64,000 nucleotides of DNA from assembly GCA_027422505.1 (NCBI GenBank), contig JAPQWV010000005.1:9987501-10051500 (forward strand), read 5' to 3'. Below the pieces are notes generated by a model that was not told where the DNA came from, made no database searches, and saw nothing but the letters and a program-made list of their open reading frames with translations. This document shows positions 44,133 to 55,500 of the stretch, piece by piece (within the stretch, counting starts at the first letter, position 1; every line of letters starts with the position of its first letter). Made by a program: the position numbers and the translations under genes. This stretch comes from Craterostigma plantagineum (taxonomy: Eukaryota > Streptophyta > Magnoliopsida > Lamiales > Linderniaceae).

Positions 44133-44363
44133 TCATGTATGTGGAGCAACTATCTTCGGAATACCATACATGAGGAAAATCTTCAAAACTATCGGGACTT
44201 TGGTACCCATTGTTGGGGGTCCTCCCTTACTAGCAGAATACAAGTTAGGCTCAAAACGTGTAAAATTAGATTGTGCTCCTAAGTCGGTCGAAGAAGTAGT
44301 CTTAGCAATCCATTGATTTGGACTCTGTGACTTGATATCCATCTTAGGAATCCATTTTTGCAT
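44133..44363 (-). pseudogene. C4 linker-region fragment
   Basis: The minus strand gives MQKWIPKMDIKSQSPNQWIA, a W-IPK repeat resembling the C2 segment before pol (KQIWIPKS, YKWVPK). It ends where a protease would be expected, but none is readable. Confidence 0.5.
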
Positions 44364-45039
44364 GATTTTACACGGATAAGAAAATTCAGCTTTTGAAAAT
44401 GTGCTCCTAAAATGTGTATTTTAAGATCTCCTCATTACTCAGTCGTAATAAATGTTTCTGGATTTGACTTTGACTCGATTCTTCATGTAAGAATACGAAC
44501 AAATAGATTGATAAGCATACAAAGCACATGTATCGCATTTATTACATGGAGAATGCACATTTTTCACATAATGATTAGAAGGAAAATGCGTTTGAGAATT
44601 ATTAGGATCATGGTAAGTAAATGCATTTTCTTCCTTAGAATAATAATAATCATTTACAGAATTTACGCTCTTTGGACTAGAATGATTATTTTTCGTTATA
44701 GAAGAAGAGCAATTTCGAAATTTGTACTTCTAAAATTGATAGACTTTAAAGAACAAGTAGAAGTAACTGCATTAAAAATTGGAATATTTGATCTATTAGC
44801 AGTTAAAGGCTCTTTTTCTTTCTTAACCTAAGCAATTTTTCTTAAACAGGAAAAGAATTTTTCTTTAGATTTCTCTTGTCCTTGATGAAAGGCTTTTCTT
44901 TTAAAGGCAAATCAGGACAATGTTTTAAAAAATTTTGGAATAGAGGAATTTTTTATATTTGAATATTCAATAAAACGCATGCTTTTGAGCTTCAAAAGTC
45001 TTCCTTTTTGTTTCTAAAGTAGCATGTACATCTATTTTT

Positions 45040-46069
45040 CTAATTTTGAAGGCATATAACAGAAAGTAGTCTTTTCAGAATTAGTGTTAGTATCTTCCTC
45101 ATTTTTCTTGTTTCACAAGAGGGATATGATATATCGTAGTCACTTGACAGGGGAATTCCAGTTATCTTGTAACTAGCGTTAAGTTCAGTATTGTCGTATC
45201 GAATTTCAGCCTTGGCCTTGGTTTTACGCTTAGTGTCTTCAAGTGCGTTTATTTCAGAAGCACTTGTAAAACACATTAATTGAGTTACTCCTAGACCCAT
45301 GTACTTGATATCATATATTGTTTGCAATCGACCTTTTTCAAATTGCATGGGTTGTCGAAACCTAGGCCTTCCTTAGGATTATAGAATTCTATATCCACTA
45401 GCTTATTTATAAATATTGTTTGGTCCATCTGACACCTCTTCGTAAGAAGATCCTCTAATTTTTTAATCTTAGAATAGAGCTTCTTACGTTCTTCACCTAA
45501 GAAAGCATAGTTATTTTGAGCCGTATGCTTTTCGGCTTCACAGGCACTTAAGCTCTTTGTTAGTTCACTAATCCTAGAATTAGATCCTTCTATATTTACT
45601 TCTAGATTAGCGCTTTCTCATTAGCGTTAGACAATCTACACTTAAGGCTATATTTCTCATCTAAGCTCTTACCTAAGCATTTGTAGTTATTGTCTAACAT
45701 GTCCTCAAGTTCCTTAACTATAGAATTATGTTCCTCTAATTGAATATGCTTAGTCTCACTAAAATTCAAGCTCTTAGCTAGTTCATCTATTTTCGCACTA
45801 GAGCGCCTAAGGTTAGATTCAGAAATTTCTAGCTTAGATTCAAGGCTAGAGATCTTATCGAGAGCACTAGCTAGTCTTAATTCTAACTCTTGTTTGGCTT
45901 TACATTCATCTATGGAAATTGTAGCTTTATATGCCTCGTGATTTTTCTCTACTTCGACTACTTCAGAATTATTGCTAAGTTCCTTAACCTTAGTTTCTAA
46001 GGTTTCTATCTTAGTCTTTAGTGTTCTAACATTTTCAAGTTCATTATTATATTTTTCATGTAGTTCCAT
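45040..46069 (-). pseudogene. gag: C4 gag coiled-coil and C-terminal part
   Basis: 46069-45602 encodes a 155-residue coiled coil (TLKTKIETLETKVKELSN, LDKISSLESKLEISESNL), as in the C2 gag extension. 45348-45040 carries YDIKYMGLGVTQL and NTELNASYKITGIPLSSDYD. These align with C2 YSIKRFGLSIEQL and NELNDSYKTRETTLSDDYM. A segment around 45360-45420 also resembles C2 VEFYDPREGLGF. Frame changes separate the pieces, and the N-terminal capsid and zinc knuckle are missing. Confidence 0.78.
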
Positions 46070-46159
46070 TGCACAATTATAATGGATTGTTACTTGGTCT
46101 TGTAATGTTGTTACTTCGTTTTGTAATTTTTTATGATCTTATTTGGATCCGTAATGTGT

Positions 46160-47788
46160 TTATTTTAGTTAAATTTTGGTTGGATATTTTGATCGTTAAC
46201 GTGTTTTATGGATTTGATTTTTTTAATATTGATTAAAATATTTGGCTTTTAAATTTCAGTTTCGAAAAGTTTTGGTTTTGTCGAGAATAGTGATTATCGA
46301 AAACTTTGGGTGTTAACAAAAAAGATTTAAATTTATTACGAAACTTCAGAAAATTATCAAAACTTTTAATAGTATGCCAATGAAATATCGAAATTATTTT
46401 GCTTTGAATATCGAAAATGTCTTCTATGGAAAAACTGTTGGGTATCGAATAAAATTTTCGCAAGTCAAAGTTTCGAAAAGGTTATCGAAAAATATAAGTA
46501 GCAAAAACCTTAGTGGTCGAAAACATGTATGTGTAAGTGATCGAAAATATTTTCTAGATAAGGGTCGAAAAAGTTTTTCGCACAAATGAGGGTCGAAAAA
46601 AGTTTTTCGAATAGTTAGTTTTTCGTTCGATAAATTATTTTCGACTAAAAGGGCTTTCGAGTAAAGATGAAAAGCACTATTTTCGCCAAAATTATTTTCG
46701 AGTAAAAGTTTTTCAATGTCTATGTAAAGCACTGGTTTTGATCGAAAAATATTTTCGAGTAGAATTTTTCGAATGATTTATGAAAGAGGAAAAATTTTTC
46801 AATGGCTTTAGAAAATATTTGGAATGTTTTATAAAAGTGAATGTTTTTCGTGGATAGTATACAAATTTTGAATGCCTAAGATTTTTCGATGGCTTTTATA
46901 TTCGAAGTTGAAAGTTATAATAATGCAATGATGAAAAACAATGATGAGCAACGATTGTCCAATGATTGCCACGCTTTGCAAATGAAAGTAATGATTACTT
47001 GCACACAAAAACAAGTTTCGATAGTTTTCAGTGAAATAGGTTTTCTGTTGGTTACTGTTTTCGATTGTCATGTTTTTCTACAGTTATCGTTTTCGATTGT
47101 TAAGTTGTTCGATTGGTACTGTTTTCGATAGATATGTTTTTCTATTGGTTCTGTTTTCGATAGCTAAGTTTTTCGCTCACGTATTTTTCTCGCTCACTAG
47201 TTTTGCTCATGTACTCTCAAAGTAGTATATCGAGAACTATCTCCGAGGCTTACGAACAGAACACTTACCGAAAATTTAGAATTCAACTCAAAACAATTAA
47301 TATTGCAGATTAAGCCTGGGTTATTGAACGAAAATCATAGAATTGAACGAATATCAGTTTCTAACACAGAATTAAACCAGAAACAGCAAAGTACGTCAAA
47401 ATTTTCAGAAATTGATGAATTTCACTAAGAACATGAAAACTCAATTTATCACAAATCCGACAGAAAAAAGCAAATTAGTCTACGAAAGTCTGGGTAATCA
47501 ATCGAGATCATGCAATTGACAAGAACAAACACTCGATTTAGCACAATCGAAGCAAAATCAGTTCAACTTTCGAAAAATAAGATTAAGATCGCGAAGAACA
47601 TTTTTCCGATCAATCTTCAAAATTCGCAGGAATTATTGGTTCGAGCAAACGAAAACAAGCTCGATCTAATAGAGACACATAATCGAACATCAATAACAGC
47701 AAATCCAATTACGACGAAGAACAGTGCACGGAAAATAAAAAATCACTTTCGAAAATTCAACAATTTAGTCCAAATCCTAACACGCTCA
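46160..47788 (-). other. C4 leader rich in TTTTCGA words
   Basis: Between the primer site and gag, words such as TTTTCGAAAA, TTTTCGATNG and GGTCGAAAAA recur dozens of times, densest at 46240-46760 and 47020-47170 (read on the plus strand). The short ORFs inside are by-products of this AT-rich pattern. Confidence 0.65.
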
Positions 47789-47800
47789 GCTCTGTTACCA
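47789..47800 (-). other. C4 primer-binding site, diverged
   Basis: The minus strand reads TGGTAACAGAGC, one change from the tRNA-Met complement TGGTATCAGAGC, at the right distance before the leader. Confidence 0.6.
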
Positions 47801-48099
47801 ATTATCAGGACCCTAATTCATCCAACCTAATCGATCTAGACAAGAATCTAATCGATATCTAAGAAATTGAAAGTTACGTATGAGATTACCACATTGAAGT
47901 TTGAGAGAGAAATGACTTGGAGCTCAAGCAAGGGTTTGGCATTAATTTTCTCTCTAAATTTTTGATAATGACTCCCTTGTACAACGCACTCCTTAATTTC
48001 TAAGGAGTTCACTTATATATATCATCTATCGTGGATAACGATTGCCGGTGACGGTTAAAATATATGCACCGCATCGCTAAATATATTCAAGTGTTTCTT

Positions 48100-48275
48100 A
48101 GGCTGCCATTGCTGCTGCTTGATACTTGGCCTCTTCGGCACTATCGGTTTGTCTCTTGCTACATTATGATACTGCAGCTGATCCAAAGTTGACACATATC
48201 CAGTAGTGAACCTTCTTCTATCACAATATCCAACATAGTGCGTCGCAATACAGAATAACTTGACATGTTTATTCT
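48100..48275 (-). pseudogene. Copia RNase H fragment
   Basis: Minus-strand text with breaks gives SKRQTDSAEEAKYQAAAMAA, matching the copia motif KKQ..VALSS.EAEYQAAA.A. It is not contiguous with C4 gag and probably comes from another copia copy. Confidence 0.65.
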
Positions 48276-48366
48276 TTTCATATATATTCGATAATAAAAT
48301 AACCTATGTTCCTTAAAGATAAGATAAGTATTAACATAATGTTGATGTCAATTGTTTAGTGTTACA

Positions 48367-51300
48367 TGTAATACCTGTAAAATTTAATTAGGGGTTTTAC
48401 GATTTAATTAGTAGTAGGTTAGAAATTTCGTTGGATTTTTTAAATAAAGAAGTTAAGACTATAGGAGAATCAGTTGTAACACACGAATTATTTTGTGAAC
48501 AGATGTACTAATATTCTTAATGTTTACGTGACTTGTGTATTATGTGAATTACGTGTTACATGATATATGTATTACGGTCATATATATATGCCAATGTGAC
48601 TCCGTGCTAGGTGTTATGTATATGTTATATGATTTATGATTTATGTGATGAATTTAAGACTTAGAAAATTTTGATGGCATTTAAACGTGTACTGTGGAAG
48701 TTTTAGAAAAGATTCGATCGATTTCAAATCCTTAATATTAGAATCTGAATCGGCCGATGAAATATTGGGACTTAACTGAAGGTTGAATTAGGACGATTTT
48801 GGAATAGATATATATATATCTATGTTAACTTTCGCCGTGTGATATGTGATAGCTAAACAATTAAGAATCAGCCGATTGTAGGGGTAATATAGAATTTAAA
48901 TAAACCTTAAGGTATAGGTTTCGATCGATTTCAAGCTTTATAAGTGAATTTTCGCTGAGGTAAGGAAAATCGATCGATTCCTTTATATGTGACTACTACA
49001 ATCGCCGAGAACAAGTGAAGAGACAAATCGATCGATTATTGTTGTGTGCCATGATTGAATATGTTTAAATTAAATCGATCAATTCACAAGGCCTAGAAAT
49101 AGTTTCGATCGACTGAGCTTCAATCGATGCATATAATATTGAAATTAGACCAATCATTACTCATGTAAAGTTGCATAAATAAAAGCCACGTAAGGATTTC
49201 TTACATGTGAGGTAAAGATAACTAGCTTAGTCACCTACTTGTCAACTCAATTACCAATTTCCAAGCACCAATATTTATCTAGTAGATTAAAAGTAGTCTA
49301 GAGAATACGATCATAAATCACAAAAAACGTCAAAGGAAAGAGAGAATATATTTCAAAACCAGACTCCTTCATAAGCTTGGAAGTAGGTATATCTTACCTT
49401 AATTTTATGCTTTAATTGTAGACTAACGTGTCTAAGGATTATTAAACGCAAGAAAGGTTAGCTGTTTAGGTATTTATATAAATTCTAAGTTTCGAAGGTT
49501 TTGAAATATTAAAACTTTTAGGGTATTTAAAGTGTTCTTGAGGAAAACCCTAAATTTTGAGTATAAGATCATGCTAACATGTCTAAAATTATCTCTGATA
49601 GGAAGAACCATATCGAGCACTTTAGGTTTTAAGGGAATAAAAATTAAAAGTCAAGATGATTTTCAATAGAAAGAATGACCTTCGAATGAACTGAATATAT
49701 TTTGAGTTTCGACCGATGATGAATGACGTCCAATCAATGAAAGACTTTAGTCGATTTAGGTTATTTTAAGTCTTGGAATATATTAATAATTCATGCATAG
49801 TTAGCTTCGATAGAATAGGAAACCACCGAGCTACGTAATAGAATATTAATTTATATAATGAATCGGGCGATTATGCTTATTGTAATGTGAAGTTGGTATT
49901 GAAATCCTTGTAATGTCGAAACACACCTCGACATTTAGCTTATAATATCGACATGCCTCTTTAAATTATGTCGAGATGTTTTAGTGTATAGTAGCATGAA
50001 TGTCACTCGACATCTTATTATATAAATACATACCGACCTCTTATTCATAATCTCGACATGCATATCGAGATCTATTCTTGAGAAAGACCTCGAAACGTCA
50101 TCATTAAGTCCAAGCATCATGTCGAGATCCATTTAGTATATACTATATCGAAATCATATTCTATATCAGATCTTTGTGTAGTATTAAATGTCGAACCCTT
50201 ATATCATGTCGAAATCCAACTCACCATACACTTCGAGATTTATCAACATGCCGAGATTTATATCAATAGCATTTCACAATCCCACTCGAGATCTATCTCT
50301 GAAATGGTATTTCTCAGTTTAGATTAAAGTTCTAAATTTTAGGGTTTCGAAATTTATAGAAGTCGAAATTAGGGTTTCAAATTAAGCCACTTTAGTAAGA
50401 TTGTACTTAGACTAACAAACCCTAATTTTATATGCTTCTATACTTAGGGTTTGAAGGTTAACGATTTACCGTACGATAAGCTAGGGATACCAGGTAAGTG
50501 GAGATCCCAACTACAACACATAAATTTATATGTGCATGAATTACATGGTTATGTGCTTGAATGACATGATTATATGCTTTTATGACTTTACGTGAACCCT
50601 TATGTGATTTATTTATTTATATGAATTAATTATTACATGAAGTGGCATGACAAGCACTTCGGCATTATTCACGTACGCATTATCACGTGCATACACGAAG
50701 TTACAAGACACGAGTATAAGTCAAGTATGATTGCTTAAATACGATAAAAGTTTGCATTTAATGGCTCTTCTATGCTACCATGGTGATTTTATGTCACCGA
50801 TTTCAAGGCATGACATGACATGTCTCAAGGCAAGGGCATGCATGTGGCGGAAAGTTGCGACCTGGAAGATGCACCCTGAGGAAACAACGGCACCAAGGGT
50901 ATAATTGGTGTCAGCAACCTCAGAGTAAGTCTACCAGTGTGAGCGTCCGTGGGATCGATAAACTACATTGGGATTGGAAAGGCGCCTTAGGGTTAGCCTC
51001 TCAGTGGAAGTATCGTCCATATTTATATATATTTACCCCTAGTGGGTTTGAGCTCCATGATGGTGCATAGCAAGATAAGCCAAGGGCCCTACAAAACAAG
51101 ACACGAACTAAAGATAAGACAAGACATGAACTACAAGACAAGACACGAACTAAAGATAAGACAAGACATGAACTACAAGACAAGACACGAACTACAAGAT
51201 AAGACAAGACATGAATTTTAAGACACGAATTACATGATACGATTAGGAAGCATTGGTGCGGATGCCTTTGCGTTTTAGGACACGTGCATTGCATGGTTTC

Positions 51301-51640
51301 TACTTACTGAGCTTTATAAGCTCATTCCACGTTTTATGTGTTGTAGGTACGATAGAGTCGGACGTTGAAAAACGTCACGACTAAGGCGTGCTGACGGCGG
51401 TACTCCAGGGTCTTTTGAGGGCAGGGCTGTACATGGATGACGACCTGTGGAGCGATGTTAGGATATGTTTTGATAGGAATATATTTTGGGGCTTCGGCCT
51501 ATGTATAATTAAGACGATGTAGGCTATGTTTTCGTAGTAATATATCATATTTTAGGTAAAGTTTTTGTTAGACGGGTCTCCCGCGACTTACGTTGCGAAA
51601 ATCCGCCACTAAATAAGATTTGAAAGTGAGGGTCGCCACA
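48367..51640 (+). mobile_element. G2-left: long gypsy-type LTR (plus orientation)
   Basis: It starts TGTAATACCTG and ends GGGTCGCCACA, 3274 bp. A shorter relative in opposite orientation lies at 58811-61557, where the end is followed by a tRNA-Met primer site, which proves it is an LTR. Long LTRs starting TGTAAYACC with this primer are typical of Tekay/Del-type chromoviruses (inference). After 51640 no primer site follows, and the flanking 5-mers (TTACA, CGCAA) do not match, so this is not a simple solo LTR. AATCGATCGATT and TTTCGATCGA words are frequent. Confidence 0.72.
51090..51230 (+). repeat. Minisatellite of about 42 bp inside G2-left LTR
   Basis: The words AAGACACGAACTA, AAGATAAGACAAGACATGAA and CTACAAGACAAG repeat about three times in the same order. 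The opposite-orientation LTR has only about one unit (59238-59275), so the array expanded or contracted after the copies separated. Confidence 0.8.
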
Positions 51641-52696
51641 CGCAAACTATAGGATAAGGAAGAAGGATAACACTTCATTGTTGTTAGTAGCAAAAACCTA
51701 CAAAGTTGAATTAAAGAGAAAAACTCGTACAACAATTCGAAAGAAGCTAAGGATGGGTATGAATCTTATTATGATTTTCGCATTTTAAGTTATGATTTAA
51801 CATTTAGGTATTAACATGCATAAATTTTGTATTTGTTCATGTTTTATTAAGTCTGATTTTCGAACATCATGAAGGTATTTTAAAGTAGTCAGTGAAATTC
51901 TTCGTGTTCTTGGGGATTTATAGTTTGATCGAAGTTTGGAAATTTTCGAAAGAAAAAAAGTGTTTTTAAGTGTACCTTTTTCTATGTTTAGATTAATTGT
52001 TGAAGGAGGTTTTAATGATATCAATAATTTTTGAATATATGCAGTTCTTAAGAATTTTAATAATTTTTCAAAGATTAGAGATTTTGATCTTCAAAAGATA
52101 GGTTTAATATTGTTTTAAGATTTTCGAAAGAATGTAATTTTCGAAAGAGATTAGTTTTCCGTAAGGATTTCGAAAGAAATTTCTATAGGTTGAGTTCGCA
52201 AAAGGTTTCGCAAAAAGCTTTCGTAAATTAGGTTCGCTGGCCGATTTTTGAAATTCGCAGGCCAGGTCGATTTTCGAACAAGAAATAGAATCGGGCTCTT
52301 CGCGGGCCAAATGATTTTCGCAGGCTGATGAGTTTCGCGATTTGTGAAACGAGGCTCGGGCCAAAATGAGATTTCCGCGGGCCGAACGATTTTTGAATGG
52401 AGAAAGAGGTCGGGCTATGAATTCTGTTCGCGGTCTGAAATCGACTTCGCGAATCCAAAAGGATATCGCGAACTATAAGGTTTTCGCGGGCCAAGTAACA
52501 ATTCGCGAATTGTAAGATGGATTCGCGAAACTGATAAAGGATTTCGAAAATTATTTTTACAATAGGTCAAAGCCAATTTTCGATACTTAGTTGATATTCG
52601 AACTTATAATATTTTATAGCATATTTCAAAGCTTGAACTTGTTAGCACTTAGAAATTTTGTAAATGTATAAAGTTTTCATTATCAGTTAAGTATAA
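51641..52696. other. No gene; region with TTCGCGAA / TTTCGCGGGCC words
   Basis: The first 450 bases are AT-rich without motifs. From 52110 to 52560, TTTCGAAAG, TTCGCGAA, TTTCGCGGGCC and TTTTCGCAGGC words recur every 20-40 bp. The style resembles the word arrays of the retroelement leaders here, but no LTR ends or primer site could be set. Confidence 0.45.
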
Positions 52697-52939
52697 TGTG
52701 GCGACCCTGACTTTCTAACTATAATTGATAGAGGATTTTCGCAACGTAAGTCGCGGGAGACCCGTCTTACAAAACTTTTTCTTAAAATATGATATATTAC
52801 GACAAAACATAATCTACATCGTCATACTTATACAAAAGCCGAAGCCCTAAATATATATATCATATCAAAACATCCTAACATAGCTCCACATGTCGTCATC
52901 CATATACAGCCTCGCCCTCAAAAGACCTTGGAGTACCGA
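52697..52939 (-). repeat. G2-family LTR 3'-end fragment (minus)
   Basis: It matches, in inverted orientation, the last about 300 bases of 48367-51640 and also 58811-59040. Shared landmarks are TGTGGCGACCCTGACTTTC, GGGAGACCCGTCTTA, AAAGCCGAAGCCCTAAA and CGCCCTCAAAAGACCTTGGA. It is cut off at 52939 by C5 sequence. Confidence 0.85.
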
Positions 52940-52979
52940 GGGACGTGGCGTCTCCGGGAGACACCGGGTAACCCAACAG

Positions 52980-52991
52980 TGGTATCAGAGC
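52980..52991 (+). other. C5 primer-binding site for tRNA-iMet
   Basis: TGGTATCAGAGC starts one base after ...ACCCAACA and is followed by GGGCGCTCGTGATC. Confidence 0.93.
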
Positions 52992-54600
52992 GGGCGCTCG
53001 TGATCTGAATCATAACGTGTTTAAATTGAAACGAGGCGCGTGGGAGTCGATGGAAACGCCGATGCGGTTCGACCATTGTTGGGCTGCCCGATGCGTCGTT
53101 TGCCAACCCACGGCCATTAACTCGTGCGGTAAGGACCAACGAGGAACCACGGACCGGACTTGGACCCGTGCAGCGACGGGACCCAGGCGTTGCGCGCGGG
53201 CTGCGAGCGGTGCAGCGACGCTGCAGCCGCGGTATCATGCTGCTTCGAGCAGGCCCGATCCCCCTCGTACTCTGGGACTGATGCCAGCCATGGTGGCTTA
53301 GGCACCGGCCCCGGGCAGTGCCGCCGCAAGGGGCGGCAGCCGCGGACTGCGATGGCGCGCACGGTGCGCGCTGCGCAAGACAGCCACAGTGACTCCGGCT
53401 CGGCCGGAACACTGCGGCGGTGATCTCTCCCGGCGAGGCTCCGGCACGGAGGGACTGAGGCGACGATGGAGTCACGGCAGTTTTTTGTTGTGAGCTGAAC
53501 ATACGCGCGTCCCGTGCAGCGTGTCGTCGCTGGCGGCGCGGCTGTTCCGATTCAGCACGGGACTCCCTACCGGCGTCCTTCTCCGTCGTGGCTCTCTGCC
53601 GTGTTTTGATGGCTGAGCGAATTGAGTCGCGGCAGCTTCGTTAGGGCTTCACGTTCAAAGCCTTAACGGGCCTTTTAATGGGCTTGGTCCGTTTGAGGCC
53701 CAATTTTCGTTTCTTTTTAAAATCATTGTCAACGTGCTCATTATGAATGTGATTTAAGGCACACTTGCGGGTTTAGGAGTTTGGTTTCCGGGTCACTTGT
53801 TAAGGGTTACGTTCCCCCGTGCAACGACATGAGGGCCCATTTGATGTCTTTTGAAGACGCATGTAATAGGGATAGACTAGAAATAACCCGCTTGTGTTGC
53901 CTTGTAGTTTATTTTCCTAGGGTCAATTTACTACCTACGTGCGTGTTGGTTTTTGAAATGATATGCATGTTCAATGTGCTCTTATGTGAGATGGTTTATA
54001 CTCCCGTTTGATAAATACTAAGTGGGTAAAGAAGTTGGATTCCTGTCTTCTATCATGCTCGAGATGTCTAGCATTGGGGAGTTTTGCGATTTGTTCCGAG
54101 TAAGTTGGCGTCGTATATCCCGCCCCAGTGTTAGCGTCTCGGGTGCGTCTTGGACACCGCTCGTCATACCAGTCCGCCCCTCACGAAGCATATGGCAGCA
54201 AGGGGCGGTACATTCTGTGCCATTTGAGCATAATTTGATACGTCACACTTAGGCAGTTATACCCAATAAGCAGGGTTAGCCGTGAGGGTCAATGACTAAG
54301 ACAAAGATAGTTGAAACTCTTATTGGATAAGTTCGCGTTTGACGTGACTTCGATAAGATTAGATGAGCCAAATATTGCGTTAAAGGCTGAGGCGAGTCTA
54401 GTAGAGTCGAGGACATCAACTCCACTATGAAACTTTCAACGATGTTTTTGGAACTCTTCTCGGGAGGATAGTGTTTTCGAGAAAAATAGTGGGAGTCAAG
54501 CGACACGAAAAGTCCTTGTTTGTGCTTGATGAATGATAAGATAAACCTAATTGGATCTTTATTTTCTGCAGATTTACGTTTCTTTCTATTTACTGCGATG
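52992..54600 (+). other. C5 leader, GC-rich in its first 650 bases
   Basis: From about 53000 to 53640 the sequence is strongly GC-rich (CGCGCGGGCTGCGAGCGG, GCCGCCGCAAGGGGCGGC), unlike the AT-rich surroundings. ORFs in all frames here (for example 52918-53502 minus) are expected from low stop density, and none shows a family motif. From 53640 to 54600 it is ordinary, with gag starting somewhere before 54640. Confidence 0.6.
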
Positions 54601-55500
54601 ACGAACATTATTACTATGATGCTGAGAAACTGTTTGGTGGGACCAAATACGTGGACTAGCTCCGTAACCTGAGGATAGTCCTAGGTATAGAGTCTCTAAC
54701 TTATGTCCTCAATTCCCCCGTACTGCAAGTCCCAGGGGCTGATGCGAGTGACGAAGACCGGGCTGCGTATGCCAAGTGGCAAATAGACGAGCCAAATGTC
54801 AAGGGCTACATACTTCTTTCCATGAGCAATGAGTTGCAGCGCACTCACTCCGAAATGGAAGTGGGCGCCGTTTTGCTTCATTTAAAGGAGCTTTTTAGCG
54901 AACATCCCAGGAGTGCTCGCTATTCCCTGACGGAGCAACTATTCCATTGCAAAATGGCCGATGGTAGTAACGTCGGAGAGCATGTGCTCAAGATGATCGA
55001 TTGGATCGAAAGACTCGAGGCACTAGACTTTATCATGGATAACGACCTCTAGAACGATCTCATACTTTAGTCGCTCCCACCTCCTTCAATTCGTTCATTA
55101 TGAACTTTAATCAGAACAAGGCCGAGATGACATTGACTGGGTTGATGAACCAATTGTCGGCGACGCAGACTCAGATGAATAGGGTGAAAGAAATGAAGTT
55201 GTTCTTGTCGCGAATGCTAAGACTCGAGGGTCGAGTAGAAAGAAAAAGTCGGACAAGCTCACTAAGCCCAAAGGACGAATTTCGAAAGACAAGGCCAAGA
55301 AGAACGTGTTTAAAGGCGTCAAGCCGACGGACATGTGCCTTCACTACAATGAGCTTGGCCATTGGAAGCGCGATTGCCCAAAGCTTGCCGCCTCATGTAA
55401 AGAACTTTACGTTTTAAAAACTAATTGTTCTACGACGGTATATTCCGCTTCGTGGATCTTAGACTCGGGAGCTAGTGCTCACATCTGTGTTTCAAACTAG
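54600..55500 (+). pseudogene. gag: C5 gag and protease start, broken
   Basis: Readable gag parts are NLRIVLGIESLTYVLNSPVL, MSNELQRTHSEMEVGAVLLH, HCKMADGSNVGEHVLKMIDW and MNFNQNKAEMTLTGLMNQLS. The order and spacing are those of a common copia gag type. Stops occur in the DNDL..NDLIL region near 55050. The zinc knuckle CLHYNELGHWKRDCPK is intact at about 55336-55383, followed by the protease motif SWILDSGASAHIC (about 55449-55490) and a stop at 55498. Confidence 0.88.

Larger units (their letters stand above)
44133..48080 (-). mobile_element. C4: decayed minus-strand copia related to C2
   Basis: On the minus strand the order is an LTR-like region (about 48080-47803, with TATATATA promoter text), a diverged tRNA-Met primer site (47800-47789), a 1.6-kb leader rich in TTTTCGA words, a gag coiled-coil region, and the W-I/V-PK linker region. 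The gag part is homologous to C2. No protease or RT was found downstream. The order and the long leader parallel C2. Confidence 0.7.

Noticed and set aside
48367..51640. Simple solo LTR
   Set aside because: The flanking 5-mers TTACA and CGCAA do not form a target duplication, so a rearrangement is more likely.
52918..53502. 194-codon minus-strand ORF and several overlapping ORFs
   Set aside because: They lie in the GC-rich C5 leader, where stop codons are rare in all frames, and none has a recognisable motif or good start context.
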